The notes: a model not told the origin generated them from the sequence alone. A stretch of 64,000 bases of DNA from Kitagawia praeruptora (GCA_037693485.1 CM075348.1:6634001-6698000); one strand, 5' to 3'; positions 53,080-64,000 are shown, counted from the first letter of the stretch. Numbers and translations: made by a program.

Positions 53080-53561
53080 TAATTCTTGATTCTGAAGAAT
53101 CTGAGCTAATAACTTTAACACACACACAGAATAAAACGTAGTTTGTAAACTGAAAAACAAGGATAATATTTCACTAGAAAAGATTGCATGCAAATATAAA
53201 GATAACTAGAAGATATGGACTCCTAAAAACCAGCAACGTCTTGCCTAACAACTCTGCACTAATCTCAACGACCCGAAACTACATTCATTGATATGTGAAT
53301 TTAAGTTTTTTATGGGAAACGGAAGATGTTGATAAACATGAAACTTTAGTCTTATGATCTTATCCTCCTGAGCTATGACAAAATGTGAACATGCATTTGT
53401 TTGTATATCAAAAAGAGAAAAAGGTTCCTAAAAGTTAATTTTAGAAGAATTTTTTAAAGTTAACTTTTAAAACTACAAGATTTTGATTATATGTTATCTG
53501 ATAAGATTAAGGAAATATTAACAAGGTTGACTATAAATAGTATAAGCTATACAATCAAAAT
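53080..53561. other. Upstream region of the OMA1-like pseudogene
   Basis: AT-rich; would contain its promoter. No other feature recognised. Confidence 0.4.
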
Positions 53562-53563
53562 TA

Positions 53564-53822
53564 CTCCTTCCGTTCCTAATTAGTTGTCCAGTTTTTATTT
53601 TTGTTGGTCAAATTAACTCAAATTTGACTGAAATTTATATATATTACATAATGAAAAATATTTAAAAAAATTATACCATTGTAAACTACTTCTAATCTAT
53701 TTTAATATGTGATTTTCAGTTTTTTAAAATAATAAACAGATTAATTTTAATCTTCGGTCAAAAGTTAGTCAATTTGACCACTGAAAAGTCAAACTGGACA
53801 ACTAATTAGGGACAGAGGGAGT
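53564..53822. mobile_element. Stowaway MITE
   Basis: 259 bp with TIRs CTCCTTCCGTTCCTAATTAG / CTAATTAGGGACAGAGGGAG and the TA duplication (53562-53563, 53823-53824). The arms continue as CAGTTT and AAACTG blocks. A classic Tc1/mariner-type MITE, no ORF. Confidence 0.92.
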
Positions 53823-53824
53823 AA

Positions 53825-54969
53825 TATGCTAGCCTAATCAGTGGTGAGATCCTAAATCAGAGGCTAACTACAGAAAAGGAGTTACATGATTAATAGATAC
53901 AAATAAATAAAGATTGAGTAAGATCAAGCAGAATCATTGATTGATTTCCTTAATCTTATCATTATCTTTTATTGGATAATGGCCAACAATGACCCATTTC
54001 TGAACAAATTTAATAGAAATAGCTTTTTTCAGAAAAGTTGAGTAAAAATAACTGATCGGTTACGCATTCACCAAAAGGGTATCCATTCTAATACAGGATA
54101 CGCATTTGGTGAATGTTTATCCAAAAAAAAATATCTGAATACTCCAACACGGTGGTTTCCAAGCGAGTCAAGGGCGAGTTCACGGCGTACAAAGCAGTAG
54201 CAGTCATTTTTGCAAGAAAAATCGATGGAGCAGTCTCATTTCGGTGAAATCAGTCCAACTTAGTCAACTCGGGCGAGTCAACTCAATCGAGTCAAAGCGG
54301 TTCATCTCAATCAAATGATTGTTTTATCTTTTGAAAAACAAGTATTGAATAAGTGTAGTCGTGTAGAAAAGGTAAGGAATGTGTGTAGAGACCCCACATC
54401 AAAGGTGAAAATTTTATTAACCTCAATTTATTTTGTTCTAGATTTTTTCTAAGTTGTATCAGTTTACTGGCTCTGGAGATTTGTAATTATCTCATTTTTT
54501 CCAGTTTTGTGCTCCTTCTTCGATGCATGCATTTATGTGTACCATCTGAATTAGCAATTGTTTTAACAACTTTTATTTGCCCTTCAAGAAATTTAGTTTA
54601 TTGCATGCTTGCGTTGCGCTAAAGTGCTTTTGTGAGTATTTATTTTGCAGTAGTTGTCTTTGAACTAGATGCGAGAATGTCATCTTCTTGTTTGTGGGGG
54701 CTTAGCTCAGCATGAATATGGGATATATGCTTTCTGAAAGGTTATTTGTTTAGTGGGTTCATCAGTATTTCGGCGAGAGGGCACTATTTTTCACCCTTGA
54801 GTTTTTTTCCCACTGAATTTTACTCTTGCGGGGTTTTAACGAGGCATTTTTTGCTAGAAATAACAGTGGCTCGTCATTTGATGATCGAGCAGTTCCGTAG
54901 AAGCTAGCTTCAGAGGGGGTAGCGCGATTGTTGACAGATGCTAAAAGCAACAAGGGATTGCAGGTTTAG
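53825..54969. other. Unassigned region with an LTR-element relic
   Basis: 54803-54852 (TTTTTTTCCCACTGAATTTT, then GGGGTTTTAACGAGGCA) resembles the TCCCACTGGGTTTT...TTTTAACGAGGCA block near the 3' LTR of some plant LTR retrotransposons, so an old fragment is likely. No ORF with a recognisable domain. Confidence 0.4.
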
Positions 54970-55215
54970 AATTTTATAGTGTCTCTAGATCGTCATTCTT
55001 CATTGATGCGTTATAAATACCAACTATAATTAGAACCTCGGTTCTTAATCTATAGTGTCTTTAGAGCGCCATTCTTGATAAATTCGATCTAGAAACCAAC
55101 TATAAGCCTTTATAGGGTCTATAGATCACTAATAATGAGTGATGCGATCTAAAAAACAACTATAGATAGAATTCAGGTTCAAATTTTATAGTATCTTTAG
55201 GTCGCTTTTAGTGAT
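54970..55215. repeat. Degenerate tandem repeats, about 75-bp unit
   Basis: Three to four diverged copies marked by TTTATAGTGTCTYTAGATCG-like blocks (about 54973, 55050, 55111, 55179) and AACYAACTATA blocks. No coding sequence. Confidence 0.6.
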
Positions 55216-55306
55216 TCATAACTTCAGTGGTATATTCAGAGGTAGTATCTATACTCTTTATTAAAAGCACAAACCCCCTTTAAATGGTATGCCATGTATA
55301 CCGTGG

Positions 55307-55640
55307 TATACACGGTATGCCAATTAATTAATTACTTAATTAATTAATAATAACTTATTTTACTATTTGATCTTACTTTAAAAACTGTTTTTTAAGTATA
55401 TAGAAGGCCAATAAGAATAAGAACTACTAATGAAATAAGTCCTCTCTGAACTAAAATACAGTATGCCAATTAATTAATTAATTAATGTATGCCAATTAAT
55501 TAATTAATTAATAATAACTTATTTTACTATTTGATTTTACTTTAAAAACTATTTTTTTAAGTATATAGAAGGCCAATAAGAACTACTAATGAAACAAGTC
55601 CTCTCTGAACTAAAATACGGTATGCCAATTAATTAATGTA
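55307..55640. repeat. Tandem duplication inside the Helitron
   Basis: Two copies of about 150 bp share TAATAACTTATTTTACTATT and AAGTCCTCTCTGAACTAAAA. They are separated by runs of TTAA-type words (AATTAATTAATT) and bounded by GGTATGCCA words. Confidence 0.75.
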
Positions 55641-55940
55641 TACCGCGGTATGCCATGTATACAACGGTATGCCACTAAATATTAATTAATTTAATTAATT
55701 AAAATCATAATATTAAATATTAATTTAATACTTAAATTATATACTAAGAGTCTATTAACTAAAAATTGAAATAAAAGTCGAGAATATAGGACTTAGGGCT
55801 CCATTAATTAATATTTAAAATATATCTATAATAGATTAATAATAAATACAATTGATAATATAACTATTCTTATATTACCAGAGATAAGTTATATAAATTT
55901 AATTAATTAAAATAATAAAACTAAATATTAATTTAATTTA

Positions 55941-56182
55941 AATTTATTTTTTTTTGTTCCCAGGACCGGCCGACCAGCCCCATTGTCAACACCGGCATGT
56001 AAATCATGCTAATCGTGCGGTAAGACCAAGTGGCCGGGCACTTAAGCGATACGCTCAGTAATCCACGGTTACCTTCCACTGTCTCTCCAACACGGCTACA
56101 CGCAGGGGGCGGGTGAGGTTCGAACCCGTGACCCTTTGGATCAACGCATGACCTCGTTTCCACTGAGGTAGCTCTCACACTC
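55941..56182 (-). mobile_element. tRNA-derived SINE
   Basis: On the minus strand it has an A box (AGCTACCTCAGTGG) near its 5' end, a B box (GGTTCGAACC) and a 3' A-rich tail (complement of the T run at 55946-55955). Flanked by TAATTTAATTTA on both sides (55929-55940, 56183-56194). A different family from the SINE at 18119. Confidence 0.85.
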
Positions 56183-56373
56183 TAATTTAATTTATTATTG
56201 AAGTTATATACTAGGAATCTATTAACTAACAATCGAAATAAAAGTCGAGAATATAGTATTATATACAACTTGGTAGTTCAACATTTTATTCATTTAAATT
56301 AAAAATTAGAAATTTAAGATAATTTATCACAATCCGTGCTTCGCCGGGTTATCGGTTTGTACATTATAACTAG

Positions 56374-58458
56374 TACATTGCACTTGGAAATTCAAAAATC
56401 ATACGTAAAATCTCTTTAAATTAATGAATTATTAATTTATCGATGTAACAATATTTCGCTAAATTAATAAAATATTTCAATCCCAACATTATTAATTTAT
56501 AGAGATTTTACTGTATATTTAAATTTTTATGGCCCAAAATATAAATAGTGAAGTCTCACGACAACAACTAAAGTTGTTACATGTGTATGCCATGTGACAT
56601 TACATTGGCATGCAGCCTTTGCAGGTTTTATAAAAACCTATTGACCGGGTGTGGCAAATCAGAGAGCGAAGAAGCTCATCAAGGAAAGTTGATGACGACT
56701 TTGTTTTTTCTTTTTCGATCACTTGCAAAATAGAGGATGACATATGAAGGCGTGCCCTGTGAAGAAAAGTAAAATAAAATAAAACCCAAGAACGAAGGGA
56801 AGAGAGTACGTAGCAGGTGGAAGAGTAAAAGAAGAAAATTGAGGAAAATAAAATATGCGGACGTCTGAATTATAATGAAGGTCGCACGTTGATAAAAATA
56901 AGTAATGGAAGGAAATTGAAGAGATATGGTAAGTAAATGATTTCCTTGAAAGAACAATTGCTAAAAATGACGAGCAAAAATGGATGAAGTCGGATTGAAC
57001 AAAGAGTAAAGGCGCGCCTACTTTAGAAAATAATTATACTTATATAGGATCATGTCGCGATAATTCGGTGTCCGGATCAATTTACGCGCATCTCGATTAA
57101 ACAGAAGGACATACTCGTATACTCATATCCTCAAACATGGTAGCCCACTTAATCTTTAATTAGTCTTTACATGGCTATCAAACACATCCTGTGTATTAGA
57201 AATTGAAGACATGTACGCGGGTCTACACGAAGCACCACTTAAAAAACAAAAAGAAAAGATGTACTTATCAGCTACATGGATCTAATGGAAGGTGTTTTTT
57301 CATGTGGTAAATCTGCTGAACATGGTCTTGTGATTAAAATTTGATAAAGAGAGAGTAAAAAATTATTTATTTGCATGCTTCATCTTATCGAAAGGATGCG
57401 CCTTAAAAGAAAATGAGTGTACTTGTGGGACTGGTAACAAAAGAAAATGAGATGGCTATCTCATTAACTATTCAGCTACTATGACCAGAATCGTATTTTA
57501 CAAGAAAGAAGGAAGATGTGAAGTTAACGAATGGAAGGGTTTTCATGCATCTTGAGAAGAAAATATTACTCAATTGTTGACCTCAAGAGTCAAGAGGTAC
57601 TGTTGTCTGTTGAACCTATATCATGCAGCTGATCAGTATCCAAACAAGATTGTTAGGGCGCGCCTTCCCTATGATTTGAAATGGAGTTGATGACCAGCCC
57701 TAGTTTGAGAGGTAAAGAAGAAATAATGTAAGCAAAAATGAAAAAAATATGGGGAGTACATAACTTCTGAGGAATTCTTTTTGGGCATGTTTTTAGAAAA
57801 AACAATTGTTGAAATGGAGGATTATATACAAGTAAGTTTTTAAGACTAGATCAGGCACTGGATGAAGTAAGAAGAAAGAAGGCACATTTGTGATGGTTTT
57901 GTGCATGCATGAAGCTTTTGAAAAACAAAAATAAAGATCAAAATGGTGGGGTCTGCATGAAAAAAGAAAGCTCTTTGCCATTGTAAATTTGTAATCCACA
58001 CGTGAACATGCAAAGTGAGGTGAAAGTTGGAAAAAGTAAATAATGCAAGATAAGAAGAAATCTATTGTGGAGGAAGATTTGCATGTAAAATCCGCAGAAA
58101 TGGAGTATTTTATTGCAATAATATACAACAAAAATTATAAGAGGTGTACCATTTTGCATTACATTTCTTGTTCTTTACGTCGAATTAGTTCATGTAAGTT
58201 TAGAAATGTAGTGCTTGAGTAATACACCTATTTGAGCGGATTAAGATCAGAATTGTCATGAAATGCTTTTTAGGATTTCATAGAGTAAAGAAGCATGAGG
58301 ACGCACACTCTGTTGGAAAGGTTAGCACTTTTTTCTAGTGATTCGTGTCCTGCTGCCTTAAAAGGGATGTCATTTGCCAGATACAGGGATTAAGGCTCTT
58401 GCTTGGGGTTGCTCAAAGCTCCAGAAGGGTGGCCTTATAAGGATGTTTTGATCAGGCT
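56374..58458. other. Unassigned purine-rich region
   Basis: No gene recognised. From about 56640 to 58110 the + strand is strongly A/G-rich. Variants of the word GGCGCGCC recur (about 56745, 57012, 57395, 57658). Open frames on the minus strand (56679-56957, 57793-58159) are hydrophobic by-products of this composition. Confidence 0.4.
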
Positions 58459-58704
58459 TATGATGAAGGAGAACGCATTGGCACCTTGGTTGATCGTATG
58501 TGGGATGCAGAGCTGCCCTTGAATAAGAGTCAAATCATGGCCACACAACAACGAATAATGGGTGCTCTAGATGCCCCAGATTACCATCTCATTCTGGTCA
58601 CTTGGGCACGTTTTGCAGTTCAATACATGGTGCCCTTGGATGGTTATTGTTTCTTTGTCTTTGAACTCGGAGCTATGCTCCTGTTATGTTTCTGTTATTC
58701 TTGA
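58459..58704 (+). other. Exon-like open segment, not recognised
   Basis: After a TCAG acceptor-like site, an open frame includes AYDEGERIGTLVDRMWDAEL and KSQIMATQQRIMGALDAPDY before a hydrophobic tail. The first 45 codons look protein-like; I do not recognise the family. No upstream exon was identified. Confidence 0.3.
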
Positions 58705-58974
58705 TTTGTAGTGCGAACGGGAGCCATAACAAATTTTAGTAGACACAATGAACCACCATTTTGTTCATCATTTTATGTGAATTACCATCAATTAAAACTT
58801 TCATGTGTTATTTTGATTTTTTTAAGATTCTCTATCGTTTCTCATTCCTTAAATCATTTCTTGATTTTTTAACTTCAATGTTTGTACAATATCACCAAGA
58901 AGAAATATACGTTTAATGTATGTTTAGCACAAAATACTTTATTTATTTTTTACTAAATAAAATATTTATTTAGG

Positions 58975-59236
58975 TCCTTGCAAAACCGAGTTTATACAAC
59001 AGTGCATGTTTGCTCCCCGGAGAGAAAGTAGAAAGTGCCCAAGTGCTTCACATTCACAAAACATGCAAGCATGACATTGCAGATATTAAAGAAAAGGACT
59101 GGCACAAAATTCAGATTCCGGACTATTCGGACGATTCAACACAGCGACAAATCATTGAATTTTTATCTAGTTCTAAAACAGTGGAAAAGAAGAAACAAAA
59201 CAGAGACACAACTACTGCTTTAGCATGGACCTGCTA
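58975..59236 (+). other. Exon-like open segment, not recognised
   Basis: An open frame including CLLPGEKVESAQVLHIHKTC and DWHKIQIPDYSDDSTQRQII ends in TAA at about 59236. Codon use looks like coding DNA. It may belong with the segment at 58459-58704 as a gene fragment. A further short open stretch follows at 59262-59444. Confidence 0.3.
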
Positions 59237-60274
59237 AAGGAGGAGCAGTTGTGGTGAAGAGGTGGACATAGTAAGGGGAGCCCTTTTTGAGTCCAAGCTA
59301 TGGAAATGGCAGCACCGGAAGTTGACTCCAACACAAAATTTCTCATGTGTAGCACTGCAAATAGTTCGAATGCTTATACTCAAAATTTTAACGAGTAATG
59401 CGATACATGTCGACTTTGAAATGTACACAGATAATGACGACTAATGTAGAAGAGGAGTCGTTATTATCATCAAAAGGGTATATATCACTTATTTAATTCC
59501 TACACATTTAACAGTCACTTGTTATGTTTTTGTCTGTCTGTGATCATTAGTACTTCAAAAAAACCTGTGGAAACTTCTCTTTACCTTTTATTTGCACATC
59601 ATACAATGACACCAAGGCCAGCCTTAATACCTAGCATAACGTGAACATCCATATTAATTTATGTATGTAATATTCGTAATTTTTGGTAAATTTTTGCATT
59701 TATATTATATTTGTTTTAAATTTATGGTTTTTACATTTTTGTCCCACAAAAATTATTTTTAAGACTTAATGCCTAAAATAGTGCATGGACCATAACCAAC
59801 TTAACCACAACCAGCAAGGGTACAGAGAACAATATTGGATTGACTCAGTACAGAGTACGGAGGTCATGAGTTCAACGGGTGGTCCCACTGTGTACTTATT
59901 CAGGTGTTTGATTTGGAGTAAATGAATGGAATATACACGTGCTGTAATAATATTATATATGGTCCCGCTGGAATATTACCTAGGTGTTTTGATTCTCGCA
60001 CCATTTTCTGTTAAGCTCATTTTGCAGCTTTTGTACTTTTAACGCCCTTAGACATTTTGATCTGACGTACTCTTGCCAACGCTTCCTATGCTAATGTCAT
60101 GACCAGGACCACATTTAACTCTTGCGATATCAATCAAGACCATTTTAACACCTAGTCTATATTTGAATTTGTCGTAATTTATTCAATTTCGATTACCAAT
60201 GTAAGTTTCCAACATTAAATATGATTATCAATGTAAGTTTTCAACATTAAATATGATTATTAATGTAAGAATTA
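59237..60274. other. AT-rich spacer
   Basis: Short direct repeats of ATTATYAATGTAAGTTTYCAAC (about 60190-60265) precede the Stowaway element. No gene recognised. Confidence 0.45.
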
Positions 60275-60499
60275 CTCCCTCCGTCCCACAATACAAGTCT
60301 CTTTTGAGATTTTTTTTTCTCATAATACATGTCCATTTTCAATTTTCAATGTAAATTTGTGATAATTTTCCTAAACTACTCATGTTCTTAAAAGTCAATG
60401 TATTTATAATGGGCATAAGAGGAAATGTATCATCTAATTAATGTTTTCTTAATATGCGTAATTTTTCCAAAAGAGACTTGTATTGTGGGACGGAGGGAG
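60275..60499. mobile_element. Stowaway MITE
   Basis: 225 bp with near-perfect TIRs (CTCCCTCCGTCCCACAATAC and complement, extending through AAGTCTCTTTT) and TA duplications at 60273-60274 and 60500-60501. No ORF. The TIR similarity suggests a fairly young copy. Confidence 0.95.
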
Positions 60500-60501
60500 T
60501 A

Positions 60502-60935
60502 GTAATTGTATTTTCTATAGTGTTTCCATCTGGATAATAATTGTTAAATCATCATTGAATTAAAGATAATTTTATGAATTTCGCGTGCGTTGTAAAATCA
60601 TCTAAAATTGATTTTTAGATCCCAAAATAGAGTCTGAATATTAAAAAGTTCAAATATATTACAACCTATTTCAATTTATATTCTTTTTAGAAAATAATTT
60701 TTTCATATGATATAATTTTGATCGTCTATTTTTAAAAATATTAGATCAACGGCTGAGATTATTTTGGAAATACTATACCTAAGTTTTTGTACCAAAATTT
60801 TGGATAAAATCCCTTTTAAGCTTATTATCTAGCTTATAATCCGTGCAACACACGGTTCTTTTTTTAATTTTTATAATTATTTTTATAATTTTTAAATATT
60901 TTTATATTATTAGGTTTTAAAATTTGTTCCTCCCT
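60502..60935. other. Spacer with a possible Helitron terminus
   Basis: CTAG at 60829-60832 followed by the hairpin CCGTGCAACACACGG resembles a minus-strand Helitron 3' end. However, the flanking base is T instead of A and no matching 5' end was found, so this may be a truncated copy. Confidence 0.35.
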
Positions 60936-61155
60936 CCGTCCCTTTTGATTCTTAACACTTTCTATTTTTGGATGTCCCAATAGATTGTTAACATTTCTTA
61001 AAATAGTAAGTTTTAACACTATTACACCCACTACTTCACTTATTTTAACAATACTTTACACTATTACATCCACTACTTAACTTATTTTAACTATAAAATC
61101 ACTATTACACCCACTACTTCATTTATTTTAACAATATTACACCCACTATCTTGGT
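60936..61155. mobile_element. Stowaway-like MITE cut by the SIRE-type insertion
   Basis: Begins CTCCCTCCGTCCCTTTTGAT, a typical left terminal repeat, followed by repeats of ACTATTACACCCACTACTTC. No right terminus is seen before the LTR at 61156; it is expected beyond the window on the far side of that element. Confidence 0.6.
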
Positions 61156-62140
61156 TGTTAGGAATATGTTGTAGTCGATGATAACTTAACATTCAAGCAA
61201 AATTGTATAAGTCAAGTTTTGTAACTGTCAACGGATAAGACCTTATAACTCTATTCGTTGACAGGTAGCTCATCAACGGATGAGGTTTAGTAGCATACTG
61301 CAATATCTCTATTTATCAGTTGATAGTGTTTTTATTCAGAGTCATGTTGACCATCAATGGATAGGCAGAATAGGGTAGCCAATTGTAAATAAGCTATGCT
61401 ATGTAATTCTGTCTAAGTGAAAGTGTATCAACGGATAAGAACAGGGCTCTATCAACGGATACAACTCAAATCTACTCGATCAACGGATACAGCTCAAACT
61501 ACCATCAACGGATAAGTGTGCACAACATCAACGGATAATCATTGTCACTTTATCCTATGCTAGCTGGGAATTAGCAGTTGATAAGGACAGGTTTGACTGA
61601 CAGATCACATGGGTTGATAGTAGGTATAAAAAGCAGTATGGCAGCCATACTTTGGAAACACAGAAGAAAGAAGCATTCCATTTACACAGTACATACAAGA
61701 AAGGTGCAGGGGGCATATCTTTTCACAAGGACAACCTTTCGGCTAAATGTGGATTTGGAGTGGAGTAGCAAGTCAACTAGAATTAGATTAATATTATCTT
61801 ATTCCTGTAGTACTTGTAAGCTTGGGATATATAACCAAGTGTAGCAACTCTTTAGTAAGTAAGAAAACATACATATTTGCTTAGGGTTTCTTGAATATTT
61901 TTAGAAGCAGAGAGTTGTAAACACAGAAGCTGTGTACATTTGTATCACAGGGTTTTCTTCAAATAAAAGTCTCAGGTGGTACATTTAACCACCTGATTTT
62001 TTATGTGGTTGTGAACTATTTCTATTCAGCAATTATTTCTTTATAGATTTCTGTGATTTTTATCAGAAATTTATAACTATCAAGAATTGTATTCAACCCC
62101 CCCTTCTACAATTATACAAGTGTGTAATCTGGGAATAACA
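61156..62140 (+). repeat. 5' LTR of second SIRE-type element
   Basis: 985 bp. Words (T/A)TCAACGGAT at about 61228, 61272, 61427, 61451, 61479, 61504 and 61527, plus the variant ATCAATGGAT near 61350. A pyrimidine run CAACCCCCCCTTC lies near the 3' end. Confidence 0.88.
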
Positions 62141-62199
62141 ATTGGTATCAGAGCAAGCTTCTAATATATTTGAAGTTTAAAGATCAACACACTTCCAAC

Positions 62200-64000
62200 A
62201 TGTCTAAGAAGGATTATGGAGTGAAGATACCGGTTCTTGATAGGGAAAATTACTTTCACTGGAAAGTAAAAATGCGTCTACATCTCATGTCTATTGATGT
62301 AGGTTTTGTAGATTGCATTGAGAAGGGTCCTCATGTTCCAATGAAGGCTGCTTCAAGAGTTGGTCTTGCTACAGATGCACCAGACACGTACATCCCAAAA
62401 CCTGTTTCTGAGTGGAGCACTGAGGATGTTGCAGAAGTTCACAAAGATAAAAAGACCATGAATATTCTGTTTAATGGTTTAGAAACAGACATGGTTGACA
62501 ATGTTATCAACTGTACTACCGCCAAGGAAGTATGGGACATTGTTCAAACCCTTTGTGAAGGTACAAAACAGGTAAGGGAAAACGAGATGCAGCTACTGAT
62601 CCAACAGTATGAGCACTTCCATTTCAAGAATGGAGAGACATTGAATGACACATTTAGTAGATTTCAAAAGCTACTGAATGGCTTGAAACTGTATGGAAGA
62701 ATCTACCAAGTGAAAGATTCTAATCTCAAATTTCTGAGATCACTGCCCAAAGAGTGGAAGCCTATGACTGTTTCTCTAAGAAACACTCAAGAGTACAAGT
62801 CATTTACTCTTGAAAGGCTCTATAGAACTTTAAAGACATATGAACTAGAAATGGAGCAGGATGAAGAAATTGAGAAGGCCCAAAAGAAAAGTGGGTCAGT
62901 TGCACTTGTTTCCAACTTGGAGCAGAAGGAGGAGAAGAGGACTGAAGCTGCTAAATCTACACCAAACAGGGAGGTTTGTGAAGGTAGAGCAGAATCAAGC
63001 AAAAGCAAGGAAAAGGTGTCTGAAAAAATGAGTGTCCTACAGCAGGATGAATTGGATGAGATAGATGAGCATTTAGCCTTTCTATCTAGGAGATTCTCTA
63101 AGCTAAAATTCAGAAGAAACTCTGAAGTGGCCAAGCCATTTAACAAGGATTTTTCTACAAGCAATTATGTGGATAAATCCAAAATTAAATGCTACAATTG
63201 TGGTATTGCTGGTCACATGATAAGTGAATGCAGGAAGCCTAGATCTGAGAACAAGGGAAAGCCAACTGAAATTGTTGACTACAAGAAGAAATATTTTGAT
63301 CTTCTCAGACAGAAAGGAAAGGAATTCATGACCCAAGAGTATGACTGGGCTGCTGATGGAAATCATTCTGATGATGATGCTGAGTTTGTCAACCTTGCAT
63401 TAATGGCTGATTCTGAGCAGGAAGCAAGTTCAGCTAGCAATCAGGTATATTCTACTAATCTCTCTGAGCTCACCAAAGAGGAATGCAATAGTGTTATAGA
63501 TGAAATGTCTACTGAACTATATCACTTGAGTGTTACTCTTAAATCACTTACTAAAGAGAACAATAGGATTAAAGAAACTAATCAGTTCTTAAGTGATAGA
63601 AATGCAGTTCTAGAAGTTCAATTTCTAGAATTTGAGAAAATGAGAGTTGATTGCAATGATGCTAAAAATGAACTTGAAGTTGTGTTAAAAAGAGAATTGA
63701 TCTTAAGAAACCAGCTTGAAAAGGAACAAGGGATAATTGCTAAATTTCAAAGTTGTAGGAATGTTTCTCAAAACATAATAGAAGTCCAGGGAATAGAATC
63801 ATTTGTGAGGGATACCTGGACTCAAAAGAAAAAGGAGCTAGAACCTTGCCTTGAGGATCTAGAGACTATTTGTGAATCAACGGATAGTGATCATCCGTTG
63901 ACAGATGAACCATCAACGGATGAGAGGTATCCGTCGACTAACAAAAAGTCTGTTAGTAAGAAGGAACTCAAGAAACTGAATAATCAGTATGGTCCAGTAG
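62200..64000 (+). CDS. SIRE-type gag (partial, continues past the window)
   Basis: Open from ATG 62200 to the window edge (600 codons, no stop). UBN2-type capsid region (ENYFHWKVKMRLHLM, NCTTAKEVWDIV, NLKFLRSLPKEW), a CCHC knuckle CYNCGIAGHMISEC (about residue 330) and a long coiled coil (about 430-520). A Ser/Asp-rich stretch (SDHPLTDEPSTDERYPSTN) is encoded by ATCAACGGAT-type words (63876, 63893 in complement, 63912). Pol is expected beyond the window. The frame appears intact. Confidence 0.9.
   Translation, partial: MSKKDYGVKIPVLDRENYFHWKVKMRLHLMSIDVGFVDCIEKGPHVPMKAASRVGLATDAPDTYIPKPVSEWSTEDVAEVHKDKKTMNILFNGLETDMVDNVINCTTAKEVWDIVQTLCEGTKQVRENEMQLLIQQYEHFHFKNGETLNDTFSRFQKLLNGLKLYGRIYQVKDSNLKFLRSLPKEWKPMTVSLRNTQEYKSFTLERLYRTLKTYELEMEQDEEIEKAQKKSGSVALVSNLEQKEEKRTEAAKSTPNREVCEGRAESSKSKEKVSEKMSVLQQDELDEIDEHLAFLSRRFSKLKFRRNSEVAKPFNKDFSTSNYVDKSKIKCYNCGIAGHMISECRKPRSENKGKPTEIVDYKKKYFDLLRQKGKEFMTQEYDWAADGNHSDDDAEFVNLALMADSEQEASSASNQVYSTNLSELTKEECNSVIDEMSTELYHLSVTLKSLTKENNRIKETNQFLSDRNAVLEVQFLEFEKMRVDCNDAKNELEVVLKRELILRNQLEKEQGIIAKFQSCRNVSQNIIEVQGIESFVRDTWTQKKKELEPCLEDLETICESTDSDHPLTDEPSTDERYPSTNKKSVSKKELKKLNNQYGPV

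Larger units (their letters stand above)
55248..56373 (+). mobile_element. Non-autonomous Helitron with nested SINE
   Basis: Starts TCTATACTCTTTATTAAAAG after A (55247) and ends ATAACTAG before T (56374). An imperfect hairpin (CCGTGCTTCGCCGGG) lies about 30 bp before the end. The interior has a two-copy duplication and a SINE. No Rep/helicase. Confidence 0.65.
61156..64000 (+). mobile_element. SIRE-type Copia element, 5' part (runs off the window)
   Basis: A 985-bp 5' LTR (61156-62140, TGTTAGGAAT...GGGAATAACA), a primer site TGGTATCAGAGC (62143-62154) and the start of gag. The likely target duplication is TTGGT (61151-61155); its partner lies outside. LTR and gag carry about ten copies of ATCAACGGAT or its complement. 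Gag is similar in plan to that of the SIRE-type element at 34295, but the private word is different. Confidence 0.9.

Noticed and set aside
56101..56165. A second nuclear tRNA gene
   Set aside because: The B box is good, but no complete cloverleaf forms, and the A-rich tail and target duplication show a SINE.
55933..56178. 81-residue minus-strand frame with Cys and Arg
   Set aside because: It is the body of a SINE with A and B boxes; the apparent protein is a translation of the tRNA-like head.
60829..60932. A complete Helitron starting at 60829
   Set aside because: The 3' hairpin and CTAG are present, but the flanking base is wrong and no 5' TC terminus was found.

Overview
This is nuclear DNA of a flowering plant. 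It has spliced genes with GT/AG introns, a plant GH35 beta-galactosidase with a C-terminal lectin domain, a P-class PPR gene, a nuclear tRNA and a dense layer of plant-type transposons (Copia, SIRE-type Copia, Helitrons, MULE and hAT MITEs, Stowaway, SINEs). A eudicot, probably an asterid, is likely. No species can be fixed from the sequence alone.

Layout. 1-8241: apparent 5' region of a neighbour, then a six-exon gene for a plastid or mitochondrial YtqB/MnmM-type SAM methyltransferase. Its third intron holds a complete antisense Copia element with LTRs identical by eye. 8631-8703: tRNA-Arg(CCG). 8825-9220: a foldback element made of nested hairpins. 9547-12057: an intronless beta-galactosidase, although this family normally has many introns. 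13773-15245: a MULE-type MITE carrying a nested hAT element. 16100-17965: a PPR gene. 18108-24160: SINE, MITE, small Helitron and a run of four (TA)n-flanked foldback elements, one holding a palindromic minisatellite. 24878-29851: a Helitron with another Helitron nested in it and unidentified exon-like pieces. 30858-53079: an OMA1-like (M48) mitochondrial metallopeptidase gene on the minus strand, destroyed by two Copia insertions inside coding exons. One of these holds a further nested 11.7 kb SIRE-type Copia with an extra 1223-aa ORF. 53564-61155: Stowaway MITEs, a plus-strand Helitron with a nested SINE, and unassigned DNA. 61156-64000: the 5' part of a second SIRE-type Copia, running off the window.

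Target-site duplications allow the history to be read in layers. The OMA1-like gene came first. The outer Copia (31186-46938, LTRs about 98% alike) and the Copia at 47663-52487 (LTRs differing by one indel) then broke it. The SIRE-type element (LTRs about 99% alike) later inserted into the outer Copia.

The most unusual signal is in the two SIRE-type elements. Each is sprinkled with its own short DNA word: AAACTCTG, about 28 copies at 34295-45985, and ATCAACGGAT, about ten copies at 61156-63930. The words occur in LTRs, untranslated spacers and coding sequence. In the first element they fall in all three codon registers, so something acts on them as DNA. That element's extra ORF is intact although its pol is broken. 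The ORF has basic NLS-like clusters and a coiled coil but no evident membrane segment, so a nuclear factor recognising its own element's word is a testable idea.
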